Source of the DNA: Glutamicibacter sp. B1
GTDB taxonomy: Bacteria; Actinomycetota; Actinomycetes; Actinomycetales; Micrococcaceae
Assembly: GCF_039602135.1 (NCBI RefSeq)
Contig: NZ_CP125942.1
Coordinates: 2,108,001 to 2,172,000, forward strand
Direction: 5' to 3'
DNA: 64,000 bases
The notes under the pieces: generated by a model
Told to the model about the DNA's origin: nothing
Seen by the model: only the letters and a program-made list of their open reading frames with translations
Database searches by the model: none
Made by a program: the position numbers and the translations under genes
Shown: in pieces, positions 10,223 through 21,146 of the stretch
Layout: the number at the start of each line of letters is the position of its first letter
Numbering within the stretch: the stretch's first letter is position 1

Positions 10223-10702
10223 TCACTGCAGCCCCAATCGTTCGCACAGCTGTAGCGACGGGGTATTGCGCGGGTCGACAATGGCGAGAATTTCTGTAGT
10301 CACGTTCCGTTGATTGGCATAGTCAATCACGGCGCGGGCGGCTTCCGTGGCGTAGCCTTGTCCCTTGGCCTCAGGATGCAAATGCCAGCCAATTTCCCTG
10401 GGCTGATCCGCCAGGCCCATGCCGATCAACCGCTGCATTTGTTCGCTCATCGGCTTGCATAGAAGGTTACGGACGAGCTCACCGCCGTTGCGCAGGGTTA
10501 TGGCCCAAATACCTTGCCCATCTTCATGAACAGCGCGACGTCGAACAATAGAGACTGCTGCTTGTTCAAGGGTCGTCATGGGCATTGGATCCGGTCCCAA
10601 ATATTGCACGGTTTCGCTGCGCGATTCCAGGTCAAGCAAGAACGCGGCATCTTCGGGTTCCCCAGCGCGCAAGATCAATCGCTGAGTGTGAAGTTCTTTC
10701 AC
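10223..10702 (-). CDS. RimJ/RimL-type GNAT acetyltransferase, C-terminally truncated
   Basis: An acetyltransferase of the type that modifies protein N-termini or small amines, 159 residues as read. The acetyl-CoA loop PEAKGQGYATEAARAV and the closing helix NTPSLQLCERLGLQ are intact. The frame stops at TGA (10223-10225) directly after LGLQ, where relatives continue with one or two more strands. Beyond that TGA the same frame runs open to a second TGA at 10124-10126 and encodes a family-like tail (IGSTTGYVS, then EHVVFLVP). A CGA to TGA change would explain this. The visible protein may be inactive or weakly folded. The start has a poor ribosome site, and the gene diverges from the methyltransferase. 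Confidence 0.75.
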   Translation of the reverse strand: MKELHTQRLILRAGEPEDAAFLLDLESRSETVQYLGPDPMPMTTLEQAAVSIVRRRAVHEDGQGIWAITLRNGGELVRNLLCKPMSEQMQRLIGMGLADQPREIGWHLHPEAKGQGYATEAARAVIDYANQRNVTTEILAIVDPRNTPSLQLCERLGLQ

Positions 10703-10764
10703 AGATGATCCTTTCTCGCCAAGATAAAGCCCAAAGTTCAGCCGTGGACTGTGTATCGGCCGGC

Positions 10765-10770
10765 TACGCT
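10765..10770 (+). promoter_or_regulatory. -10 element TACGCT, likely leaderless start
   Basis: TACGCT ends six bases before the ATG at 10777, and no Shine-Dalgarno sequence is visible, so the transcript may begin at or next to the start codon. Confidence 0.45.
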
Positions 10771-10776
10771 AAATAC

Positions 10777-11391
10777 ATGGAACCGAGAGAACCAGCAGAT
10801 TCCACAGCCAGGCGTTATTCCTCTCTAGCCGAAGCATATATCGAGCTTTTCGGACGCGTCGAGCAAGCTGAGGCAGAAGATCTGGAACTGATCACCCAGT
10901 GGGCCCAGGAACAAATAGGGCCGATTCTGGATGCAGGGTGCGGCCCCGGACACTGGACCCACGTGATTTCCGGGCCTGGTCGACCCGCCACCGGCGTGGA
11001 CATGGTGCCCCAATTCCTGGAACACGCCAAGTCCAGCTACCCAGATTGCACTTTCCAGCAGGCAGACATGACCTCCTTGCCCTTCCCGGATGATAGTTTT
11101 TCCGGGGTCCTGGCGTGGTATTCGATCATCCACACGCCGCCAGAAGACCTGCCGTCAATTCTGAATTCACTGACGAGGGTCCTGAAACCAGGCGGAGACT
11201 TATTGGCGGGCTTTTTCGCAGCCGAGAAGATCCAGCCCTTCGACCACAAGGTGGCTCCAGCGTGGTACTGGCCTGTCGCTGAATTGTCTGAGCTTATGGC
11301 CAATGCCGGTTTCACCATCATTGATCACGCAACACGGGATCGCGCTGGAGCCCGTCGCCACGGGCAGATCGTGGCCCGGCTCGAACGCTGA
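10777..11391 (+). CDS. Class I SAM-dependent methyltransferase
   Basis: About 204 residues with a Rossmann-type methyltransferase core. The S-adenosylmethionine loop ILDAGCGPGHWT is at about residues 47-58, followed by TGVDMVP, the acidic ADMTSLPFPDDSF and ITHT-like SIIHTPPED, and RVLKPGGDLL before the C-terminal strands. It belongs to the UbiE/Methyltransf_11 group; the acceptor cannot be deduced. I start at the ATG at 10777 (MEPREPAD), because the longer frame back to 10585 overlaps the divergent acetyltransferase. The upstream spacing suggests a leaderless mRNA. It converges on acnA across a hairpin. Confidence 0.85.
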   Translation: MEPREPADSTARRYSSLAEAYIELFGRVEQAEAEDLELITQWAQEQIGPILDAGCGPGHWTHVISGPGRPATGVDMVPQFLEHAKSSYPDCTFQQADMTSLPFPDDSFSGVLAWYSIIHTPPEDLPSILNSLTRVLKPGGDLLAGFFAAEKIQPFDHKVAPAWYWPVAELSELMANAGFTIIDHATRDRAGARRHGQIVARLER

Positions 11392-11414
11392 GGTTGTTGA
11401 GGGATTAAACAGAA

Positions 11415-11446
11415 TTGAGGCCCAAAGCTAATACCTTGGGCCTCAA
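11415..11446. terminator. Terminator between methyltransferase and acnA
   Basis: An 11-bp perfect stem (11415-11425 and 11436-11446) with a 10-base loop between two convergent genes. Confidence 0.7.
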
Positions 11447-11504
11447 ATCTTGGGTGTTGCGTAATTACTTGAGAGTCACTCCGACAGGTGCCGGGGTGGT
11501 TCTA

Positions 11505-14213
<2,709 letters not shown>

Positions 14214-14257
14214 GTGGGACTCCTCTCGCCAGACACTCAATTCTGTTGCACACGCAC

Positions 14258-14287
14258 ACTGTAATTCCAGTTAGGAGTTCCTAACTG
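14258..14287 (-). promoter_or_regulatory. acnA promoter with 20-bp palindromic operator
   Basis: A minus-strand -10 candidate TACAGT lies at 14258-14263. The palindrome CAGTTAGGA-GT-TCCTAACTG spans 14268-14287, exactly where the spacer and -35 would be. It has the shape of a dimeric repressor site, such as that of a TetR-family regulator. Its regulator is not in the window. Confidence 0.6.
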
Positions 14288-14405
14288 AGATAGTCAGGGT
14301 CCTAGCGCGGCAGAGCTAAAAACAGTCTATCGCCAACTGTAAGAAAAAGACTCCTCGGAATAAACTTTCAGCGAAATTCGTGTCTGAACGGACGTTTTCA
14401 GCTGG

Positions 14406-15728
14406 TTAGTGGCGCACAAACAGCCCAATGGACTCCATATGGTGCGTGTGCGGGTATAAATCGTGAATCTCCACGTGCTCTAATTCGTAACCACGCGAGG
14501 ACAACCGAGCTATATCTCGGGCAAAAGAAGCCGGGTCGCAGGAGACGTAACAAATGCGTGATACACCGCTGGAGCCCAACTCTGCGGCCACCTGCTTATC
14601 AATTCCGGCACGTGGCGGATCAAGGACCACCGCATCCAATGCAGCGTCCGTGGCAACCTGCCACAAAACTCGTTCCACGCGCCCACGAATCACCGTCGCC
14701 TGCCTGAAAGTTTTCAAATTCCTCTTCGCATCGGCATGGGTCCCTGGAGCACCTTCAATCGAAAAGACCCGACCTGTTTGGCCCACAGCCTTGGCCAACG
14801 GCAACGAGAACAACCCGGCCCCGGCGTAGAGGTCAGCAATCTGCTCACCCTTGGAAGGTTCAAGCAGATCGATGACTCGTTCACTGAGCAAGCCCGCGGC
14901 AGCACGGTGCACCTGCCAGAACCCTTCACCGGTAATGCGGTACTTCTCCCCCAGGACCTTTTCGCTCAGCCATGGATTTCCGGCCAGAACCTGCAAGCTT
15001 CCTTTACCGTCAGCTGCAGATCCTCCCTGCTGGCTGAACGAGGCCAGATTGACACCCTCGGGGAACTGCTTGGCGACCTTAGCCGCAGCCCCAGGCACAG
15101 TCTCGGCAAGTAGCACCAAGATCGTTTGATCATCGGCGCTGGACACGGCAACTTCCACACGGTCAATGCCCGAATAGTCCACACCATAAATGCCACTATT
15201 TTCGATCGCTGGGTGCGCCAAAGGCATCGAATCAATGCTCGTGAGTTTATTGCTACGGAACCCGCTCATCGCCAGATGGCCTGCGCTATCCACCGAATAG
15301 GACATACGGGTACGCCATCCGAGCCCATCCTCGGCGCCCGCCACGAACTGCACCGATGGGAAGTTGTAGTCCTCGGCCTTCAATCCAGCCAGACGGGTGA
15401 ATTGCTCGGCCGCTACCTGTGCCTTGAGCGTGCGCTGATGCTCTAGGGAAATATGCCCGAATTCGGCGCCGCCAACGGGGTCACGGTGTTTCAGGGCGTC
15501 GGCAGCATCCCAGAAATGTGGCACTCGATGTTCGCTAGCTTCATGCACCTGGACAACATCACCGCGCCAAAACTTTGCCTCGGGAGCAGAATCGGTCAAT
15601 CGAACCGAGACCAGCTCGCCGGGAATGCCATGACGCACAAAGATCACACGACCTTCATGACGGGCTACCGTGTGCCCTCCGTGGGCGATATTGCCCAAAC
15701 GAACCTGTAGCAGTGGTGTTTCAGTCAT
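14406..15728 (-). CDS. TRAM-domain class I RNA methyltransferase (TrmA/RlmD family)
   Basis: Methylates C5 of a uridine in tRNA or rRNA. The N-terminal 60 residues look like a TRAM RNA-binding domain (GNIAHGGHTVARHEGRVIFVRHGIPGE region). The methyltransferase half carries DLYAGAGLFSLPLA for SAM binding, VVLDPPRAG, and the catalytic cysteine in CYVSCDPASFARD. The [4Fe-4S] cysteines of RlmD are not apparent. Start is uncertain: TTG at 15752, ATG at 15743 or ATG at 15728; I use the last, about 440 residues. It directly follows the KimA-like gene and is likely cotranscribed. The target base cannot be predicted. Confidence 0.87.
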   Translation of the reverse strand: MTETPLLQVRLGNIAHGGHTVARHEGRVIFVRHGIPGELVSVRLTDSAPEAKFWRGDVVQVHEASEHRVPHFWDAADALKHRDPVGGAEFGHISLEHQRTLKAQVAAEQFTRLAGLKAEDYNFPSVQFVAGAEDGLGWRTRMSYSVDSAGHLAMSGFRSNKLTSIDSMPLAHPAIENSGIYGVDYSGIDRVEVAVSSADDQTILVLLAETVPGAAAKVAKQFPEGVNLASFSQQGGSAADGKGSLQVLAGNPWLSEKVLGEKYRITGEGFWQVHRAAAGLLSERVIDLLEPSKGEQIADLYAGAGLFSLPLAKAVGQTGRVFSIEGAPGTHADAKRNLKTFRQATVIRGRVERVLWQVATDAALDAVVLDPPRAGIDKQVAAELGSSGVSRICYVSCDPASFARDIARLSSRGYELEHVEIHDLYPHTHHMESIGLFVRH

Positions 15729-15754
15729 CTTTTCGTCTTTCATCAGAAGCAAGG

Positions 15755-17749
15755 TTAGCGATGTGCCGAGTACTCTTCAGTGGCTCCGCCACCAACAGCG
15801 CGCGATGCGCTGAGCAAACGCCACGGCACTGAGGCGATCAGTACGCCTGGTTCATAGTGCAAACGGTTCTTCACTCGTAGCGCGGTCTGGTTGTGCACCA
15901 GCTGTTCCCACCAATGACCCACCACGTATTCGGGGATGTACACCACGATCAATTCACGGGGTGACTCACGCTTAATGGAACGGATATGTTCGATCAGCGC
16001 ACCAGGAATGTCTCGGTAGGGAGAGGCTAGGGCGGTGATAGGCACGGGAATTCCTAAGCGTTCCCAGTCCGCAAGGGTTTTTTCGGTTTTGGCACGCTCG
16101 ACGTCCACAATGATGGCCTCAAGCTTGGATGGCCGCGATGCACGAGCGAAGGCCATTGCCCGAAGGACGGGCTTACGAACCGTTGAGACCAAGACCAGTG
16201 CGTGCACTCGTGATGGCAACGCGGTCACCGCATAGTCCTCATCGACAGCCAATTCAGCATCAACTTTTTGGTAGTGGCGCTGTAAGGAATCCATAATCAG
16301 CATCAGCACGATGATTCCCAACAGGGCCAGCCAGGCACCGTGAACAAAACGCGTCGCCAACACGACCACCAGGACCAAAGCCGACAGGATCAGCCCCAGT
16401 AGATTGAGCATGCGTTTGCGTTGTTTAGCCGCACGAATCTTCCGGTCCGCGATGGGCACCAGCACACGCTTCCAGTGTTTGAGCATGCCTAACTGGCTCA
16501 GCGTGAACGAGACGAACACGCCCACGACATAAAGCTGAACCAACAGGGTGACATCGCCCTGAAACAGCAACACCAGAATGATCGCAGCGACGCCCAAAGA
16601 CAAAATGCCGTTGGAGAATCCTAGTCGATCACCACGAGTACGTAGCTGACGTGGCAAGAACCCATCGGTGGCCAAGTGACTGGCCAGAAGCGGGAAGGAA
16701 TTGAAGGCTTGATTTCCTGCGAGCAACAGCACGGCAATGGTCAATACCGAAACCAAGATGAGCCCCAGCGTGTAGTCGCCAAAGACGGCCTGCGCCAACT
16801 GCCCGAGTACCGGGACTTGAACAAAATCTTCGGGAATCGGCGCACCGTTGAGCAGGAACGATTCATGTGGGTCCGCGACAACCTTAATGCCGGTAGCTCG
16901 GGCAAGCATCAGTGTTCCGAGAGTGAGCACACCGGAGAGTAGTCCCAGCACCAAGAGAATACGCCCAGCGTTTTTAGCCCGAGGCTTAGCCAAGGTTTGG
17001 ACGTTGGAAATCGGTACTTCAATACCCGTCAACGCCGCAGAACCAGTACTAAAAGCGCGCAGGATCAGTAACGCACCCACAACCCCATGCAGGCCGGTAT
17101 CAAACTGTGCTTCGGGGACAATCGTAAATTCAGCACTCGGCGCAAGCCCCAAGTTTCCGGTCAGCGCCATGACTCCGCCGATGGCAATGAGCAAGAGCAT
17201 TCCAGCAACAAAAAGATACACCGGTATGGCCAGCGTCCAACGGCCCTGTCCGGTACCGCGAAGATTACCCACCACCAGTATGGCTACCAGCGCTGCAGCA
17301 ACCCACGCCTTGTGCTCCCCGAGAACGGGGAAAATTGCGCTCAAATAGGCGGCTGCCGATGAGCTAGAAACCGCCACTGTCAGCACAAAGTCAACCAACA
17401 AGGCTGCGGCCACCGCAGTGCCTGGACGTGCGCCAAGGTTCTTTTTTACGATCTCGTAATCGCCACCACCTGAGGGGTACTCCACCACCGATTGACGGTA
17501 GGAGAGCACCAGCACCACGAGCACGACAAGGACTGCGACACCCACTGCCGGGGAAAGCATCGTCGCGGCGATGCCAGCCATTGCAAGGGTCAACAGAATT
17601 TCATCGGGCGCATAGGCCAAGGATGACAGGGCGCTGGAGGAGAAAATCGGCAACGCTACGTTAGGAGCTAACGGCTTCTTTTTCAGCTGCTCGGTGCTGA
17701 AGGGCCGTCCCACCAAGATCCTCTTGAGACCATCAAATAATGCAGGCAC
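15755..17749 (-). CDS. KimA-like APC-superfamily potassium transporter
   Basis: Integral membrane permease of 664 residues with about 12 hydrophobic segments (residues 30-470) and a soluble C-terminal domain of about 180 residues. It follows Bacillus subtilis KimA closely as I recall it: LSYRQ, YPSGGGDYEIV, LLVDFVLTVAVS, GDRLGFSNGI, VGVFVSFTLSQLGM and the C-terminal HNQTALRVKNRLH. KimA is a proton-coupled K+ importer inhibited by c-di-AMP. One difference stands out: the KimA segment SSDALSSVAYG reads SSSALSSLAYA here, replacing an Asp reported to matter for K+. It is divergent from two TrkA genes, supporting a K+ role. The GTG start at 17749 lacks a ribosome site and may be leaderless. Confidence 0.85.
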   Translation of the reverse strand: MPALFDGLKRILVGRPFSTEQLKKKPLAPNVALPIFSSSALSSLAYAPDEILLTLAMAGIAATMLSPAVGVAVLVVLVVLVLSYRQSVVEYPSGGGDYEIVKKNLGARPGTAVAAALLVDFVLTVAVSSSSAAAYLSAIFPVLGEHKAWVAAALVAILVVGNLRGTGQGRWTLAIPVYLFVAGMLLLIAIGGVMALTGNLGLAPSAEFTIVPEAQFDTGLHGVVGALLILRAFSTGSAALTGIEVPISNVQTLAKPRAKNAGRILLVLGLLSGVLTLGTLMLARATGIKVVADPHESFLLNGAPIPEDFVQVPVLGQLAQAVFGDYTLGLILVSVLTIAVLLLAGNQAFNSFPLLASHLATDGFLPRQLRTRGDRLGFSNGILSLGVAAIILVLLFQGDVTLLVQLYVVGVFVSFTLSQLGMLKHWKRVLVPIADRKIRAAKQRKRMLNLLGLILSALVLVVVLATRFVHGAWLALLGIIVLMLIMDSLQRHYQKVDAELAVDEDYAVTALPSRVHALVLVSTVRKPVLRAMAFARASRPSKLEAIIVDVERAKTEKTLADWERLGIPVPITALASPYRDIPGALIEHIRSIKRESPRELIVVYIPEYVVGHWWEQLVHNQTALRVKNRLHYEPGVLIASVPWRLLSASRAVGGGATEEYSAHR

Positions 17750-17752
17750 GTC

Positions 17753-17762
17753 ATAACGTTAT
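17753..17762 (-). promoter_or_regulatory. Palindromic -10 region of the KimA-like gene
   Basis: The palindrome ATAACGTTAT contains a minus-strand -10 hexamer TAACGT (17756-17761) six bases before the GTG start, consistent with leaderless transcription. Confidence 0.4.
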
Positions 17763-17894
17763 CGCAGGTGTGCAAGGCACACGGGCGGTGCACCACCGAT
17801 GAACTAGTGCCGAACAACGCTATTGTTGCATTTGGAGTACCGTTTGACGGCATTTCAACGAATCATCATTAGCAGCAATTCCAAGGAGCTCTCG

Positions 17895-18572
17895 GTGGCA
17901 CATTTTGTGATTATGGGATGCGGACGCGTAGGCGTTTCGCTGGCCCATACACTGGATTCGGCGGGACATTCGGTGGCGATCATTGATCAAGACGCCCATG
18001 CTTTCCGTCGTTTGAGCAAGGATTTCACCGGCTTCACTGTCACCGGTCGTGGTTTTGATCGAGACACCTTGGAAGAAGCCAAAATTGATGGCGCCTATGC
18101 TTTTGCAGCCGTCTCTAGCGGTGATAATTCCAACATTCTTGCCACGCGTGTAGCCCGTGAAACCTACAACGTGCCTCATGTTGTGGCCCGCATTTATGAT
18201 CCCGGACGTGCCGAAATTTATCAGCGTCTCGGTATACCTACGGTGGCTGCTGTGCGTTGGAGCACCGACCAAGTTCTGCGCAGAATCTTGCCGGATTATT
18301 CAATGCGTGGAGATTTCCGTGAACCATCGGGGCGCCTGGTACTCACCGAAGTTGCTCTCAACCGCGGTTGGTACGGCCGCCTGGTCAAAGACTTGGAAGC
18401 CGCTGCAGGTGTGCGTGTCGCCTACCTGACGCGTTTTGGTGAAGGCACCATCCCACAAGGTCGCACTCGCCTGCAGGGCGGAGATTTGGTTCACGTCATG
18501 ATGCGTATCGATCAGCTCAAGGATGTCGAAAAAATTCTTGCCAGTCCTCCTGCTCCACTGCCCAACGACTAA
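17895..18572 (+). CDS. TrkA-family potassium uptake regulatory protein (CeoB-type)
   Basis: Cytoplasmic gating subunit for K+ transport, 225 residues. The RCK/TrkA-N nucleotide-binding motif FVIMGCGRVGVSLA opens the protein, with acidic IIDQD at the end of strand 2. A TrkA-C domain occupies about residues 140-215. The start is the GTG at 17895, with AAGGAG six bases upstream; the longer frame from 17823 lacks a site. It is followed 13 bases later by a second TrkA protein, the ceoB-ceoC arrangement of mycobacteria. No separate TrkH/TrkG membrane channel is seen, so partnership with the divergent KimA-like permease is plausible inference. Confidence 0.9.
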   Translation: MAHFVIMGCGRVGVSLAHTLDSAGHSVAIIDQDAHAFRRLSKDFTGFTVTGRGFDRDTLEEAKIDGAYAFAAVSSGDNSNILATRVARETYNVPHVVARIYDPGRAEIYQRLGIPTVAAVRWSTDQVLRRILPDYSMRGDFREPSGRLVLTEVALNRGWYGRLVKDLEAAAGVRVAYLTRFGEGTIPQGRTRLQGGDLVHVMMRIDQLKDVEKILASPPAPLPND

Positions 18573-18585
18573 CTGAGAGGCCCCC

Positions 18586-19251
18586 ATGAAGGTCATGATT
18601 GCTGGAGCCGGTTCGGTCGGCTCCTCCATTGCCCGCGAACTGGTGGTCAACGACCACGAAGTCCTGCTGATTGATATCCAGCCCGAGATGGCCCAACGCG
18701 AAGACCTCGAAGGCGTGAAATGGTTGATCGGTGATGCCTGCGAGCTTGCCGTTCTGCAACAAGCACAGCTTGAAGATTACGACGTGGTCGTCTCTGCGAG
18801 TGGTGATGACAAGGTCAACCTTGTTGTCTCTCTGCTGGCAAAAAGTGAATTTGGTATCCGTCGTACTGTGGGCCGCGTGAATAATCCAAAGAATGAGTGG
18901 ATGTTCGACGATGCCTGGGGCGTCGATGTTGCGGTCAGTACCCCACGCTTGATGACCGCACTGGTTGAGGAAGCTGTGGAAGTTGGCGACTTGGTACGCC
19001 TACTGACGCTAAAGACCGGCGAAGTGTACATGGTTGAATTCACCGTGCCTCACGATTCCGCGCTGATCGGACGTACCATCGGGCGAATACCTTGGCCTCA
19101 GGACACCACCTTGATGGCCGTGGTCCGCGATAAGACCCCGTTCCCGCCAAGTGCAGATGATGTAGTTGAGGGTGGCGATGAAATCTTCTTCATCACCACC
19201 CCTGGGGCCGAGCCACTTCTACGTCGTACCTTGCGTGAAGCTACCCGTTAG
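18586..19251 (+). CDS. TrkA-family potassium uptake regulatory protein (CeoC-type)
   Basis: Second RCK-type protein of the pair, 221 residues. VMIAGAGSVGSSIARELV is the dinucleotide-binding loop and LLIDIQPE carries the acidic residue after strand 2. A TrkA-C ligand-binding domain follows (about residues 135-215, including GRTIGRIPWPQDTTLMAVVR). GAGAGG lies five bases before the ATG. Its stop overlaps the stop of the convergent DUF3159 gene by four bases, leaving no space for a terminator. It probably forms a mixed octameric ring with the upstream TrkA protein. Confidence 0.9.
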   Translation: MKVMIAGAGSVGSSIARELVVNDHEVLLIDIQPEMAQREDLEGVKWLIGDACELAVLQQAQLEDYDVVVSASGDDKVNLVVSLLAKSEFGIRRTVGRVNNPKNEWMFDDAWGVDVAVSTPRLMTALVEEAVEVGDLVRLLTLKTGEVYMVEFTVPHDSALIGRTIGRIPWPQDTTLMAVVRDKTPFPPSADDVVEGGDEIFFITTPGAEPLLRRTLREATR

Positions 19252-19976
19252 TTTGTAACCGGGCCGGGCGTTCCGTCGGCTGCGGTATGTGCTGGCTTAG
19301 ATACCAGCCAGGCGAACCACAGTCCAGCTGCGTACAACGGAACCCCCATGAGCGCGCGGGCAACACCTAGTGCAACTACGTGGTCCATGTAGTACATCGG
19401 TAGCTGCACCACTAGACGTAGGGCGAACACGCCAATAACGATCCATGTTGCAATTTGGTAGCGCCGAAGTCGATCAGCTTTGTTCCGCCATTCCACGCCT
19501 TCATTGCGGATGAAACCAAACAGTAGCCCAATCAGTGGCCACTTAATAACCACTGATATCAGCATGGCCAAAAGATACGCACCAGAAGTGTAGAACCCTG
19601 GAATGTAATAGTCTTTGGCATTGCCGGTATGCCGTGCAGCGAAAGCACAGATCAAGATGCCAATCAGACCAGAGGCTGACTGGATCAAGGTGGAGCGTCT
19701 GGCCAGACGGATGATCATGAAAATCACGCCAAGCCCGATCGAGGCGATCAAGGCCCACGTGAGGTTGCTGCTAAAGGCAAAAACTAAGATGAAGATAAAG
19801 CCAGGCAGCACCGTTTCGAGGATGCCTCGAACCCCACCGACTGTGGAGAGCACATCGATTCCGCCGTCTGCGTTCTGAGCGATGTTTGAATTCGCACCAA
19901 TCATCGAGGCCAAACTCGGTTTAGCCTCATCTTCAGGTTGCTGGTCCTTTTCTCGACCAGGTTCCTCGTTGTGCAT
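19248..19976 (-). CDS. DUF3159 family membrane protein
   Basis: Actinobacterial membrane protein of unknown function, about 242 residues. After a polar N-terminus of about 50 residues there are five or six hydrophobic segments between residues 55 and 235. The motif GGVRGILETVLPGFIF at the start of the membrane region is typical of DUF3159. The ATG at 19976 is preferred (AGG four bases upstream) over the in-frame ATG at 19991. It is the last gene of the dut-DUF3710-OB-fold run and ends in overlap with the TrkA gene. The conserved position beside potassium genes is the only functional hint. Confidence 0.88.
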   Translation of the reverse strand: MHNEEPGREKDQQPEDEAKPSLASMIGANSNIAQNADGGIDVLSTVGGVRGILETVLPGFIFILVFAFSSNLTWALIASIGLGVIFMIIRLARRSTLIQSASGLIGILICAFAARHTGNAKDYYIPGFYTSGAYLLAMLISVVIKWPLIGLLFGFIRNEGVEWRNKADRLRRYQIATWIVIGVFALRLVVQLPMYYMDHVVALGVARALMGVPLYAAGLWFAWLVSKPAHTAADGTPGPVTN

Positions 19977-20041
19977 GATGCCTACTTCCATATTTCAAAC
20001 AGCCACAAGGCGGCCCCGCCACTGCGGAAAATAGATTCCAA

Positions 20042-20416
20042 TTATCCGCGAGGCACTGGAACGATAATGTAGCGCGGATTAAAGATCGTTGGGATCTGGT
20101 CCACGGGTGCCACCATTCCCGAATAGGTGACTTTTACCCCTGGTTTGATGCCTGGAACATGTTTTTGTCCCATAAAAATCAAACGCACATGTGCAGCGGT
20201 GCCACGTCGTGCTTCTACGCCACCTAATTTGTCGACCACAACAGCTTTGAGTAATGGTGGATCGGTGGGCGCGGAATAGCTGACAGATTGGACGTACCCG
20301 GTGTGCTTGACTCTGCCTTTGGCAGGCAACTGGTCCAGCGAATCCAAACGCTGATAATTCACCGTCGGATCTGACGGACCTAGATGCGCATCAACCGGCT
20401 TATCCTTCAACGACAT
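20042..20416 (-). CDS. OB-fold nucleic-acid-binding-type protein
   Basis: A 124-residue protein whose second half looks like an OB-fold (GRVKHTGYVQSVSYSAPTDP, then AVVVDKLGG, HVRLIFMGQ and KVTYSGMV). It is the protein that in actinobacteria follows the DUF3710 gene. It starts three bases after the DUF3710 stop, so the two are made together. No enzymatic motif is seen. Binding to nucleic acid is inferred from fold only. Confidence 0.75.
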   Translation of the reverse strand: MSLKDKPVDAHLGPSDPTVNYQRLDSLDQLPAKGRVKHTGYVQSVSYSAPTDPPLLKAVVVDKLGGVEARRGTAAHVRLIFMGQKHVPGIKPGVKVTYSGMVAPVDQIPTIFNPRYIIVPVPRG

Positions 20417-20418
20417 GT

Positions 20419-21108
20419 TTAGCCGATCTGAGTAATCTCTGGACCGCGTTCGGGACGCTTGATCTCGGGCTGAGCTTCTTCCTGCACTGGGCGGGTTTGA
20501 GCATTGCTTGGAACACTCAGCGGCAGTAATTCTGCTGGGGGCAATGGCTTGTCACCGCGATTGATGACAACTTCGCGCAGAATTCCATCGACAGTTGCTG
20601 CTGCCTCTTCGTTGGAGATGGCGTTGCCACCAATCACTGCACGCAGGAACCAACGAGGACCATCAATGCCCACGAAGCGTAGAGCTACGTGCCCGGCGCG
20701 TCCGTCAGGCAACTGCTGTGGGACCTTGGCAAGGAGTTCTTCACCATGTTCACCATCGCGCTTGAAAATCTCACCGTTTTGCGCGGTGATATCGCTTTTG
20801 ATCTTGTCTCGGATCCCAGGCCACAGGGACTCCGACTTCGAAGACGAGAAGGCCATGAGCTGCACGCGTGACTCAGCAATTTCCAGCGAAACAGCGATGA
20901 CTCGCTTATTGGATTCCTCGACGTCCATTCGCACTTTGAGGCCGCTGACTGGCTTAATCAGGATCGACCCAAAATCTAGATACTCGTTAGTATCCTCGAC
21001 GTCCTTGATGTCGTACGGGCCGCCTTTTGATTCGGTCGCACTAGCGTCAGTTTCGGTTGGTTCAACCGGTGCTTCCTGCTCTTTGGATTTCTTACGCTTG
21101 AAAATCAT
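20419..21108 (-). CDS. DUF3710 family protein
   Basis: Actinobacteria-restricted soluble protein, 229 residues, of unknown function. A basic start (MIFKRKKSKEQ) and a Glu/Thr-rich linker precede the conserved core from about residue 33 (GPYDIKDVEDT) to 195, including SLWPGIRDKI, RDGEHGEEL and the diagnostic RFVGIDGPRWFLRAVIGG. The C-terminal 40 residues are Pro/Glu-rich. It lies 38 bases downstream of dut and three bases before the OB-fold gene, so it belongs to the dut transcript. Confidence 0.88.
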   Translation of the reverse strand: MIFKRKKSKEQEAPVEPTETDASATESKGGPYDIKDVEDTNEYLDFGSILIKPVSGLKVRMDVEESNKRVIAVSLEIAESRVQLMAFSSSKSESLWPGIRDKIKSDITAQNGEIFKRDGEHGEELLAKVPQQLPDGRAGHVALRFVGIDGPRWFLRAVIGGNAISNEEAAATVDGILREVVINRGDKPLPPAELLPLSVPSNAQTRPVQEEAQPEIKRPERGPEITQIG

Positions 21109-21146
21109 GGTGTCCTTAGAAAACTTATGTTTGCTATCTGCTGTAC

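Noticed and set aside
17750..17894. c-di-AMP (ydaO-type) riboswitch before the KimA-like gene
   Set aside because: The gap is only 145 bases and shared with a divergent gene; no ydaO-like conserved stems could be drawn, and the start looks leaderless.
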